NCBI GenBank assembly: GCA_003223935.1
Contig: QHXQ01000020.1
Coordinates: forward strand, 62,001-126,000
Direction of reading: 5' to 3'
Source of the DNA: Acidobacteriota bacterium
GTDB lineage: Bacteria; Acidobacteriota; Blastocatellia; Pyrinomonadales; Pyrinomonadaceae
Length of the DNA stretch: 64,000 nt
Shown here: in pieces, positions 27,393 to 36,090 of the stretch
How the letters are laid out: the number at the start of each line of letters is the position of its first letter
Position numbering within the stretch: position 1 is the stretch's first letter
Notes under the pieces: generated by a model
What the model saw: the letters and a program-made list of their open reading frames with translations, nothing else
What the model was told of the DNA's origin: nothing
Databases searched by the model: none
Position numbers and translations under genes: made by a program

Positions 27393-28457
27393 TTATTGCG
27401 GCGGCGGTGCCGACGGCGTGGCGCTGTCGGTCTTCGTCGGCGTTATGTTCGGCGCAGACTGCAACAAGCCACGATTGACCAGCACGCTCACTTCGACGCG
27501 GCGGTTCTGCTGCCGGCCTTCGCGGGTGGCGTTATCTGCAATCGCCTGTGCTGAGCCATAGCCGAACGGCGTGATGATGCGGCGCAGAGGGATGTTGTGA
27601 ATCTCTGCAAGGTAGCGCACGACCGCATCGGCGCGGCGCTGGCTCAGCCGCCGGTTCAATTCGTCGCCGCCCTCGGCGCTGGCAAAGCCGCGCACCTCAA
27701 TAACGAAGCCGCGCGCGTTCTGCGCCTGCTGCGCGATCTGATCGAGCGCTTGCTTGGCTTCGGGCGAGAGGATGGAACTGCCGACCTTGAAGTTGATCAC
27801 ATTCTTATTTTGCACCGTGTAATCATCCAAAGCTGAGATGCGCTCGTTCGTTGAGTTCACGCCCGCGACGGCCGCGTCCGCAGTCTCCTGCGCGGCCTTC
27901 GCGCCGCCACGCGCCGCGTTCGAGACCGCCGCCAACTCGTCCAACTGACCGGACAGGCGCTGCGCGTTCTGCTCAACTTCGCTGACCCGACCCTGCGTCG
28001 TGTGCAGGTCGGACTCAACCGGATCGACGCGCGAAGAGATGGACTGTGCCACGCGCAAGTCTGAATCGTTGAACCTGATCTTCTCGGCGACGAGTTGACC
28101 TTGATCGTTGCCGCGCCCTTCGACTTCGAGGCTCAGCCCGCGCAGGATATTCGACGCGCCGTAGGTCGAGCCGCTGCGCAGGAAGCCGCCCTTCGATTTG
28201 ACGCTCGTGTGGTCGGTCAACGAAACAGTCGTCAAGACGCCATTAGCGTCCTGCACGACGAACGTGTCGGCATCGCGCCGCGTGACGACGCCCTTGACGG
28301 TCATCTTCTGGCCGCTCGTAACGGTGCGCGCGCTGGCTGATGTGTTCGTGTTGGTCGAAGTGCTGTTGGTCTGCGCGAAGGCGACGACAGACAGTGACAA
28401 AACAAGCGCGCAGGCCCATGCGAGCCGGCGCAGTGTGTTGGAACTATAGACGCTCAT
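27393..28457 (-). CDS. OmpA-family outer-membrane/peptidoglycan protein
   Basis: 354 residues. Signal peptide cleaved after VAFAQ; a beta domain at about 45-130 (repeated G-V-V-T-R-R-D-A type strands); a coiled-coil-like region at about 145-210; and a C-terminal OmpA domain (about 225-340) with NFKVGSSILSPEAK, the peptidoglycan-binding D and R positions in RGFASAEG and NRRLSQRRADAV, and NRRVEV at the end. It probably links the outer envelope to the wall. A GGGAGAAACTG leader site precedes the ATG. Confidence 0.87.
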   Translation of the reverse strand: MSVYSSNTLRRLAWACALVLSLSVVAFAQTNSTSTNTNTSASARTVTSGQKMTVKGVVTRRDADTFVVQDANGVLTTVSLTDHTSVKSKGGFLRSGSTYGASNILRGLSLEVEGRGNDQGQLVAEKIRFNDSDLRVAQSISSRVDPVESDLHTTQGRVSEVEQNAQRLSGQLDELAAVSNAARGGAKAAQETADAAVAGVNSTNERISALDDYTVQNKNVINFKVGSSILSPEAKQALDQIAQQAQNARGFVIEVRGFASAEGGDELNRRLSQRRADAVVRYLAEIHNIPLRRIITPFGYGSAQAIADNATREGRQQNRRVEVSVLVNRGLLQSAPNITPTKTDSATPSAPPPQ

Positions 28458-28528
28458 CAGTTTCTCCCTTTCAAATTAAAATCTCACCCGCAACTCACTA
28501 GCAAGACGCTATGCGCGCCTGCGCTCCG

Positions 28529-28609
28529 CTAAACGTTTAGGTTTGGAGTGCACACAATCTCGCACCCTTGCGCCAGTTGGTCGGGTGCGGGCGCAACGCA
28601 CGAGATTGT
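28529..28609. other. Palindrome and nested stem upstream of the OmpA-family gene
   Basis: A 12-base palindrome CTAAACGTTTAG (28529-28540) is followed by a stem ACAATCTCG (28554-28562)/CGAGATTGT (28601-28609) that encloses TTGCGCC (28568-28574)/GGCGCAA (28590-28596). It could be an operator plus a 5' leader structure for the gene at 28457, or a small RNA. No protein gene is seen in 28458-28860. Confidence 0.35.
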
Positions 28610-28751
28610 TCTGCATCAACCTAACTGCGAGGAGTTGAATCGTCGTGGATTTTTGACCAACGATTCAGAGGAGTCAAGAGAGAAGATGACGAAAAGACGC
28701 AAACGGGTTGCGTTTAATCTAAATAGAATTTGTCCGCTACCGGATCGCAAC

Positions 28752-28858
28752 AAAGCAAAAGGCAAACGACAGTAGCCAGTAGTCAGTAGAAAAGCCTGCG
28801 GTTCTTCTACTGACTACCGGCTACTGTCTTCTGACTACTACTTTTTTACTTTTGCCTT
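28752..28858. repeat. Word repeat that originally followed the E2 gene
   Basis: ACAGTAGCCAGTAGTCAGTAG faces CTACTGACTACCGGCTACTG and CTGACTACTAC, with AAAGCAAAAGGC/CTTTTGCCTT at the outer edge. It ends two bases before the stop codon of the displaced E2 tail (TGA, read leftward at 28862-28860), exactly where such repeats sit after other genes of this chromosome. Confidence 0.8.
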
Positions 28859-28859
28859 C

Positions 28860-28901
28860 TCACACCGTGAACTGTCCCGCTTCGGCGGGGCAGTCACAAC
28901 T
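28860..28901. other. attL: left junction of the integrated element
   Basis: Read on the minus strand, 28883-28860 encodes E-A-G-Q-F-T-V-stop, matching the end of E2 (E-A-G-Q-F-Q-L-stop) at 56782-56759. The five shared codons (E-A-G-Q-F) differ only at two third positions. The shared crossover region is GCTTCG (28879-28884) with central TC at 28882-28883. Element-side arm GGGCAGT (28888-28894) and CAACT (28897-28901) pairs with the arm at the right end. In the integrated state the region also folds as a hairpin with a TTCG loop (28867-28897). Confidence 0.85.
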
Positions 28902-28931
28902 AGATATAACGCGCGAGTTTATCATGTGAGC

Positions 28932-28964
28932 TTGTCCATTATAGATAGATATTACAGTGGACAA
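28932..28964. repeat. Inverted repeat near the left end of the element
   Basis: TTGTCCA (28932-28938) and TGGACAA (28958-28964) flank an AT-rich TATAGATAGATATTA centre. It lies 50 bases inside attL and could be a binding site for an excision factor. Nothing else is visible in 28902-29020. Confidence 0.35.
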
Positions 28965-29020
28965 ATCTGTACACCGGAACAATATGAATATACGACTTAC
29001 CAAGCCACAGGTCTTCAGCA

Positions 29021-32000
29021 ATTTTCAACGCCTTCCGGCGACATAGGAATTCTCACCGAATTTCTGCGCGATGAACCTGATGTTGTCGCGGTGCTCAACG
29101 CCTTTCGGCATCATAGGAATCTTCACCTCGCCCGGCCATGCTTCCAACCACGCCAGAGCCAAGTCGTGCTCAACGCCTTTCGGCATCATAGGAATCTTCA
29201 CGGCAAATGAAGGCGGAAGACGCGCAGGCCATCTGGGAGTGCTCAACGCCTTTCGGCATCATAGGAATCTTCACGTCAAGAAAGTCGCGCGCGTGGGTCA
29301 AATGATCTTGGTGCTCAACGCCTTTCGGCATCATAGGAATCTTCACTCTGAAAAGAAAATGACGAACACGGTTGATTGTGGCTGGTGCTCAACGCCTTTC
29401 GGCATCATAGGAATCTTCACGCAGCAGAGAGGCGATGGCGCTGCTGCCACCCTCGTGCTCAACGCCTTTCGGCATCATAGGAATCTTCACAGAGGGTAAC
29501 GTGCGCGCCTTGCGACGCATGGCGCGGTGCTCAACGCCTTTCGGCATCATAGGAATCTTCACGCCGGCTGCGCTGGAATTGATTCTAAAATACCGGCTGG
29601 TGCTCAACGCCTTTCGGCATCATAGGAATCTTCACTGGCGAACGCACTAATTCTTGAGCCGTGCTAATTGCGTGCTCAACGCCTTTCGGCATCATAGGAA
29701 TCTTCACACGTTCTCTAAATTGTCAATCGCTTCGATTACAAGTGCTCAACGCCTTTCGGCATCATAGGAATCTTCACACGGAGGACGCGGACGGCTACCA
29801 GCACGTCTATGTGTGCTCAACGCCTTTCGGCATCATAGGAATCTTCACGCTGGTTGCGCCGTCCACCTCTTCAGGTGGACTCAAGTGCTCAACGCCTTTC
29901 GGCATCATAGGAATCTTCACCGCGACAGGGCGAGCGCGTGATGATGCCTAATTACGGGTGCTCAACGCCTTTCGGCATCATAGGAATCTTCACTACAGTG
30001 TGCCGCGCAGATTCTGATTCATCTCGTGCAGGTGCTCAACGCCTTTCGGCATCATAGGAATCTTCACCCCAAGCGTACCAACCGACAAGGTTTGTGCCTT
30101 CATGTGCTCAACGCCTTTCGGCATCATAGGAATCTTCACCGGCTTCGGCTGGCAGGAAGGAGCTTAACACTTGTAGTGCTCAACGCCTTTCGGCATCATA
30201 GGAATCTTCACGCAATGGGTTTTGCATGTCGTTAATCGAATGAAGCGCGAGTGCTCAACGCCTTTCGGCATCATAGGAATCTTCACGCACCGGCTTTCTA
30301 ATCATCGGGTGCATACTATAGCGTGCTCAACGCCTTTCGGCATCATAGGAATCTTCACGCTTTTTTAATGATGAAGGTCACGACGCCCCAAGCTTCAGTG
30401 CTCAACGCCTTTCGGCATCATAGGAATCTTCACCACCGGCCAGATCGCGCACATAGGCGGTCAAGCCGTGTGCTCAACGCCTTTCGGCATCATAGGAATC
30501 TTCACGTTGGGATGGCCACCTCAATGCGACGGGCGAAGTTGTGCTCAACGCCTTTCGGCATCATAGGAATCTTCACGCGCAACGAGCGCCGCTTTAAGTT
30601 GGTTTTTAGGTTTGTGCTCAACGCCTTTCGGCATCATAGGAATCTTCACCCCGATACGCCTGCGCCGCCGCCGGCGACCCAACCGAGTGCTCAACGCCTT
30701 TCGGCATCATAGGAATCTTCACCCCGGCCGCCGCGCCCACGCCCCAATGCGCGACCAGTGCTCAACGCCTTTCGGCATCATAGGAATCTTCACCGTTTGC
30801 GCGGGCAGCATGTCGGCTGAAGCCTTAGTGCTCAACGCCTTTCGGCATCATAGGAATCTTCACCTGCGCGATCCGGCGCGCAATCGAATTGCCCCATACC
30901 TGTGCTCAACGCCTTTCGGCATCATAGGAATCTTCACGCATCTTTCAAGTTGAGCGCCCGCAGCCCTACATGTGCTCAACGCCTTTCGGCATCATAGGAA
31001 TCTTCACACGGACAACACCGGCGCAGGATTTCTGTCGCGTCAATGTGCTCAACGCCTTTCGGCATCATAGGAATCTTCACCCCGCGCGTTCTTCCACTCC
31101 ATCGTTATCGGCAGGGGTGCTCAACGCCTTTCGGCATCATAGGAATCTTCACTCGCCACGCGCTGCACGCCGCCGCCATCCGAAGAGTGCTCAACGCCTT
31201 TCGGCATCATAGGAATCTTCACCGCCCCGTCTCGTCAATGCTGCGCAAGAGTTGGTGGTGCTCAACGCCTTTCGGCATCATAGGAATCTTCACCAACGTT
31301 TCGCATTAGCAATCGCTGCGCCGGTCTGGTGCTCAACGCCTTTCGGCATCATAGGAATCTTCACACCTGCTTGACGGCCTTGCGCACGGGCGGACGCGGT
31401 TGTGCTCAACGCCTTTCGGCATCATAGGAATCTTCACTGGGACACGGCATGAATACTTCCTGCGCGTGCATCCGGTGCTCAACGCCTTTCGGCATCATAG
31501 GAATCTTCACAGCCATTACAAGACGGCCATTGTCGATCCAACTGACGTGCTCAACGCCTTTCGGCATCATAGGAATCTTCACGCACAACATCTCCGCGAA
31601 GCACTTGCTTCGCTATCTGGTGCTCAACGCCTTTCGGCATCATAGGAATCTTCACATTACGGCGAACTTTCAAGTAGCGAACGCAACAACAGATGTGCTC
31701 AACGCCTTTCGGCATCATAGGAATCTTCACATCTGTGCCCTGCACCCAGCGCGAACCACACAGGTCTCGTGCTCAACGCCTTTCGGCATCATAGGAATCT
31801 TCACCCGACATGCTCGCCACGTCCGGCATCCAGACACGCGCCGTGCTCAACGCCTTTCGGCATCATAGGAATCTTCACAAGGGAGAAAGGTTGTGGGCTT
31901 GAAACCTCAGAGCAGCGCGGTGCTCAACGCCTTTCGGCATCATAGGAATCTTCACTCCCTTTCTACGATGAAGAGGCTGAGGTCTGGCGCGTCTTGTGCT

Positions 32001-32975
32001 CAACGCCTTTCGGCATCATAGGAATCTTCACCGTTGATGCCGACGCGCTGAAGGTCATAGGCCAGTTTGTGCTCAACGCCTTTCGGCATCATAGGAATCT
32101 TCACAGATCAACCGCGAGCACCCAATCACGCAGCCCCAGGTGCTCAACGCCTTTCGGCATCATAGGAATCTTCACTTGAACTGGCGCAAGGCTTCGCCAT
32201 GCTCGCGCTCGGTGCTCAACGCCTTTCGGCATCATAGGAATCTTCACCTCGACAAAGTATGCGTTGGTTTGAGGCGCACGATCAGTGCTCAACGCCTTTC
32301 GGCATCATAGGAATCTTCACGCGGCGGTCACATTCTAGTGACTGAGGCCGGCGTGGTGCTCAACGCCTTTCGGCATCATAGGAATCTTCACGCACGCCGT
32401 CGAGACGGCGCTACGCGAGACTCCCTAGTGCTCAACGCCTTTCGGCATCATAGGAATCTTCACACTCGCCGGCCGCCGACATTATTTATCATCTTTGAGT
32501 TAGAGTGCTCAACGCCTTTCGGCATCATAGGAATCTTCACCGGAAACGTCCGTAACTTCCGCATCTCCTGCATTCATGTGCTCAACGCCTTTCGGCATCA
32601 TAGGAATCTTCACTAGCAAGCGCCAACCCGCACGCGCGAGTTCAACCGGGTGCTCAACGCCTTTCGGCATCATAGGAATCTTCACGGCGTGGCGGCATCG
32701 AGCGCACTGGCAAAAAAGAGGTGCTCAACGCCTTTCGGCATCATAGGAATCTTCACTATCGTCTCAGGTGGGTTGTTCTTCATCTGCTTGCTTGTGCTCA
32801 ACGCCTTTCGGCATCATAGGAATCTTCACAAAGTCATCTGATTTTCAACGTGAGGCTCTACGCACGGTGCTCAACGCCTTTCGGCATCATAGGAATCTTC
32901 ACAGGCGGCGATTAGGACACAGCCCAACCGCCGCCCGCGGTGCTCAACGCCTTTCGGCATCATAGGAATCTTCAC
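29021..32975 (-). CRISPR. CRISPR array, 54 repeats plus one degenerate, 54 spacers
   Basis: Direct 36-base repeats start at 29091 and the last spans 32940-32975; I counted 54 without differences by eye. A decayed copy (about eight changes) at 29021-29056 marks the old end. Spacers are 34-41 bases. Plus-strand repeat halves are GTGCTCAACGCCTTTCGGC and ATCATAGGAATCTTCAC. On the minus strand the repeat holds GATGCC-GAAA-GGCGTT, a stem with a GNRA loop, followed by GAGCAC, leaving a handle of about eight bases as expected for Cas6 cleavage. So the array is read leftward, from a leader beside cas2, the same direction as the cas operon. Confidence 0.97.
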
Positions 32976-33240
32976 CGCGCGGGGGCCAAAGCACGCAGTT
33001 GCTGTAGTTTAAGTTTCCCCTTGCGGGGATCACTGATTCGTACTAACAATCCACCCTCCGCCCAAACTCGTCGGAGCGATATGTAACCCTTAAACCCTTT
33101 TGGAAACATCAGCATCCTTATGCGCAAGTATCGTATGTATTGCAGTATCTCTCTAACCATTTCTTAAACCTCTACTTTGGTCTCCGTGACTACATGCTGA
33201 CCAGAAACAAGCGCAGGTGCTTGCATCAATTATCTAGCAC
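32976..33240 (-). promoter_or_regulatory. CRISPR leader
   Basis: 265 bases between the newest repeat and the cas terminator, lower in GC than the array. Orientation follows from the degenerate repeat at the far end and the repeat hairpin. A minus-strand frame of 62 codons (33160-32972) with GAGG eight bases before its ATG ends on the first bases of the repeat; it may be chance. No other gene is seen here. Confidence 0.7.
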
Positions 33241-33241
33241 T

Positions 33242-33263
33242 GAAAAAGCCCGCATGAGCGGGC
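33242..33263 (-). terminator. Rho-independent terminator of the cas operon
   Basis: Minus-strand GCCCGC-TCAT-GCGGGC stem (33263-33248) followed by CTTTTTC. It lies 18 bases after the cas2 stop and separates the cas transcript from the array leader. Confidence 0.8.
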
Positions 33264-33280
33264 GATTACGAGCAACGTAT

Positions 33281-33571
33281 TTAAGCTATCTCGAAACTCT
33301 TCGCTTCATCCAACCATGATTCCGGCCGGTTGTGCGCGGCCACGCGCCGCTCGCACGGTTCGCACAGGCTAAGAATGAGGAGCCGATCTTCGTCGGTCAT
33401 AATCTTCTCTAACTCCCAGCGCAGCCTTTCCATCTGCCGCACTGTTAGACGGCACCTGAAGATAGAATACTGCAAGCGCCGACCGTAGCCGTGTAGCATC
33501 TTGTAAACGCGCCGCCAGCGCTTCGGCTCGGTGATGTCATAGCAGATGACATACCACTGCTTGGTTTCCAT
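33281..33571 (-). CDS. cas2: Cas2 spacer-acquisition protein
   Basis: 96 residues with the ferredoxin-like Cas2 start QWYVICYDIT (conserved aspartate at 13) and RRLQYSIFRC, where the S-I-F strand is typical. Cas2 dimers bridge two Cas1 dimers during spacer integration. Last gene of the cas operon, 17 bases after the Cas4-Cas1 gene. Confidence 0.93.
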   Translation of the reverse strand: METKQWYVICYDITEPKRWRRVYKMLHGYGRRLQYSIFRCRLTVRQMERLRWELEKIMTDEDRLLILSLCEPCERRVAAHNRPESWLDEAKSFEIA

Positions 33572-33588
33572 GCCCTACAGTCCCTCGG

Positions 33589-35250
33589 CTAACGCATTCG
33601 CATCCGGGCGAATAAGCCGCCTTCGCCCATCCACTCTTTCTCCAGCAGCCTGACTTCCAACTCCATCAAGCGCGCGTAGGTGAGCGAATGCCCGATGACG
33701 GGATGCTTCCACTGATCCGCTTTACGTCGCTCGTAGATGCCGATGAACCGCTTCCGCCCGGTTTCGGACAGCCAGACCTGCTGCCCGGCAATCTGGAAGT
33801 CGCTGTCTTCGTCCCACTGCCGGCGATTGATCGAAGCGATGACGGGCAGATCAACCAGCGGCACACGGAACAATTCCATCAAATCGAGGGCGAGGGGATG
33901 GGCCTGCGAGCGCGGTTGATGATAGAACCCGAGGCAGGGGTCAAGCCCGACCGTCAGGATCGCGTTCGTCACGTCTTTAAGCAAAAGCGCATAGCCATAC
34001 GAGAGCAGTGCGTTGCAGCGATCACGCGGTGGCCGTCGGCTGCGCCCTTCGGGGCGCATCGCTTCGCCGGCTTCCGGTACTACAAGGTGCGGTAAGGCAC
34101 TGAAGTAATAAGCGCCGATACTGCCCTCGTAGCCGCGCAGTGAATCTATGCTGTCCGCACGCGCAAGGGGCGACAGCAGCTTGCGCATCCCGCTGATGGC
34201 ATCCTTGACCGCTGGCACGGCGCGCCCTACCTCCCGGCTTGCGCGCAGGAGAAAACTTAACTGCCCGCGCGCACGCGCTTCTGCCAGCCGGCGCGCCAGT
34301 CGCAGACACAGCTCCGCGTCAGTCAGCGCCCGGTACTGCCTGATGCGGCGCTGCACCGACCCGACGCCGGCCGACCAAGCGCCCGTGTAACGCCCGCCCC
34401 CGGTGAGCCAATGCACGCCGATCTCCTGCTCGGCGCACAAGCGCAGTGCCTGCGTCGTGATCTGCGCGAAGCCATGCAGGACGATCTGTCCGATCTCATG
34501 CACCGGATGAAGCTGCGGCGGCTCGTCGCGCGCGGTGATCTCGAACCGATCACCTTTGCGCCCGACCCGCGCCCCTTGCGTCAACACGTGCAGCGTGCGC
34601 CGATCATCGTCCGCCGGGAAGAGTCTGAGGGTTGCGCGCACGGGCGACTCTCCTTGCGCCGGCACGTCTAGCCGCTCAGCGAGGCGCGCCTCTTCCGGCA
34701 GACACACAGGGGCGAGCGAGCAACGCACACATAGGCGCTCGTTCGTCGTCACCGGCGGGCGCTCGACCGACGCTTGCAACTCACGCGCGCGTGCGATGGC
34801 CCGCGCCAGATCAGCCCGCGCCTGCTCGTCGTAAGGCACATGCACCAGCACGTTGTCCGCGTGGTAACGCACACGCCCTTCCGGCACTGTGCGCCCCGTA
34901 TGCTCCTCAACCAGCGCGGCATACGCGATGACCTGCAAACGGTCGCTCGCCCATGCCTCCGCCTCCCCCGCACGCGACCGCGCCGACCGCCCCCGCTTGT
35001 GCTCATACGGCACGATCACCCCATCCCGCCGCCGCACACAATCAATCCGCCCCACCAACCCCCATTGCTCACTTGCGAGATTGAACGTCAGCCACTCCTC
35101 CTCGTCCTCCGCCCGCTCAAGCTCCACGTGCAAACGCCGCCCCGCATACACCGCCGCATCCGCCACCCGCATATTCTCCACCTCTTCGAGATAGAACAGC
35201 CGCTCGCAGTAAGCGAGAGCATGAAGTGAGTGAACACGTAATGCGGTCAT
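33589..35250 (-). CDS. cas4-cas1: Cas4-Cas1 fusion protein
   Basis: 553 residues. The Cas4 part (1-200) has the iron-sulfur cysteines C15 and C174, C177, C183 and RecB-type residues D70 (GRID), E83/K85 (YEHKRG) and the Q106-Y110 motif. The Cas1 integrase part (about 215-553) has the metal residues E375 (YEGSIGAYYF), H444 (GFYHQP) and D456/E459 (LDLMELFR). Cas4 trims and selects protospacers with the right PAM end; fusion holds it on the integrase. Fusions of this order are known for the Myxococcus-type and some I-U systems. All key residues are present, so adaptation is probably working. Confidence 0.93.
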   Translation of the reverse strand: MTALRVHSLHALAYCERLFYLEEVENMRVADAAVYAGRRLHVELERAEDEEEWLTFNLASEQWGLVGRIDCVRRRDGVIVPYEHKRGRSARSRAGEAEAWASDRLQVIAYAALVEEHTGRTVPEGRVRYHADNVLVHVPYDEQARADLARAIARARELQASVERPPVTTNERLCVRCSLAPVCLPEEARLAERLDVPAQGESPVRATLRLFPADDDRRTLHVLTQGARVGRKGDRFEITARDEPPQLHPVHEIGQIVLHGFAQITTQALRLCAEQEIGVHWLTGGGRYTGAWSAGVGSVQRRIRQYRALTDAELCLRLARRLAEARARGQLSFLLRASREVGRAVPAVKDAISGMRKLLSPLARADSIDSLRGYEGSIGAYYFSALPHLVVPEAGEAMRPEGRSRRPPRDRCNALLSYGYALLLKDVTNAILTVGLDPCLGFYHQPRSQAHPLALDLMELFRVPLVDLPVIASINRRQWDEDSDFQIAGQQVWLSETGRKRFIGIYERRKADQWKHPVIGHSLTYARLMELEVRLLEKEWMGEGGLFARMRMR

Positions 35251-35271
35251 AGCAAATCAATCGAAATGCGT

Positions 35272-36075
35272 TTACTGTTTAGTATTGAACTCCTGAACCG
35301 GAATCCAAGCTTTATCAGGCGGAGAGTCTTTTGTGTCTGTCAGGGCAAACGGCAAACTGCCAGATCGTGAAACGGATCGTGGTTCAGATTCATTATCAGC
35401 CTCGTAGTCAGTCCACACAGACAGGTAGTGCAAGCGCGCGCCGCGTGATAAAGGCTCGCCCTGATACAAGCTAAACCAGCGACATGGTGACGGATCATCC
35501 GAAACTTCAAGTCTCTCTACAAAGAAATTGTTGTCACCCATGAACGGCAATCCCCAATAGTCAAGTGTTGTCGGTTCCTCAACTCCTCTTCTCACGAGTT
35601 CTTCAAGCGCGGAATCGTTAAGACCGATGTAGCCCTCGAATCCGTGTAAACGGTAGCGTGCTCCGCTTACTTTGCCGGTTGGATCATGGTCAACCTCATC
35701 ATAGCTTTCGCACCCGTGCAAGAATTCGCGGATGTAAGGGCGTATATCCGGCTTTGTTCCTTTCGAGCGTTCAAAAGCCGCTTTGAGAGTTTCACCCTTT
35801 GGAGGCTTGCCTTTTCTTTTCTCAACTCGGCCTTCAAGTTTCACCCAATGCAATTGCTGGTACGCACGCCCATGCAACGGTAGCCTTTCGCCTTTGAGAC
35901 CTAGCGCGATTCGCGCCCCTGCATAGTCTTTTTTGCTTTCGCGTGGGACTCCGGCGAGACCAAGCAGAAGGCCGTATGCGGCGGAATGTGTGACAAAATC
36001 TGCCGTCATAGACATCTCTATGCTTTGGAAGGAGCGAAACGCGCCGAACGGAGCTTTGAAGTATAAGAACAGCAT
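35272..36075 (-). CDS. cas5: Cas5 (DevS/Cmx5 type) Cascade subunit
   Basis: 267 residues. It opens with MLFLYFKAPFGAFRSF, the RAMP-type first strand of Cas5, and contains THSAAYGLLLGLAGVPRES, the usual helix that positions the crRNA handle. It caps the 5' handle of crRNA in the surveillance complex and contacts Cas8. Between cas7 and cas4-cas1 with 15- and 21-base gaps. Lower GC content than the genes outside the element. Confidence 0.88.
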   Translation of the reverse strand: MLFLYFKAPFGAFRSFQSIEMSMTADFVTHSAAYGLLLGLAGVPRESKKDYAGARIALGLKGERLPLHGRAYQQLHWVKLEGRVEKRKGKPPKGETLKAAFERSKGTKPDIRPYIREFLHGCESYDEVDHDPTGKVSGARYRLHGFEGYIGLNDSALEELVRRGVEEPTTLDYWGLPFMGDNNFFVERLEVSDDPSPCRWFSLYQGEPLSRGARLHYLSVWTDYEADNESEPRSVSRSGSLPFALTDTKDSPPDKAWIPVQEFNTKQ

Positions 36076-36090
36076 TCGTCATTGCTCCTT

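Noticed and set aside
28563-28596. H-type pseudoknot formed by CACCC/GGGTG and TTGCGCC/GGCGCAA
   Set aside because: The connecting loops would be zero and two bases, too short for that geometry; alternative nested stems are more likely.
28548-28775. 75-codon plus-strand frame in the gap before the island
   Set aside because: No ribosome site, composition unlike proteins, and it overlaps the stems and the word repeat.
29071-32965. Many open frames across the array that translate the repeat (for example L-N-A-F-R-H-H-R-N-L-H)
   Set aside because: They are read-through of the 36-base repeat, which has no stop in several frames; no ribosome sites and no conserved protein.
29021-32975. Array transcribed on the plus strand from the left
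   Set aside because: The decayed repeat is at the left, the leader-like region and cas genes are at the right, and the hairpin leaves an eight-base handle only on the minus strand.
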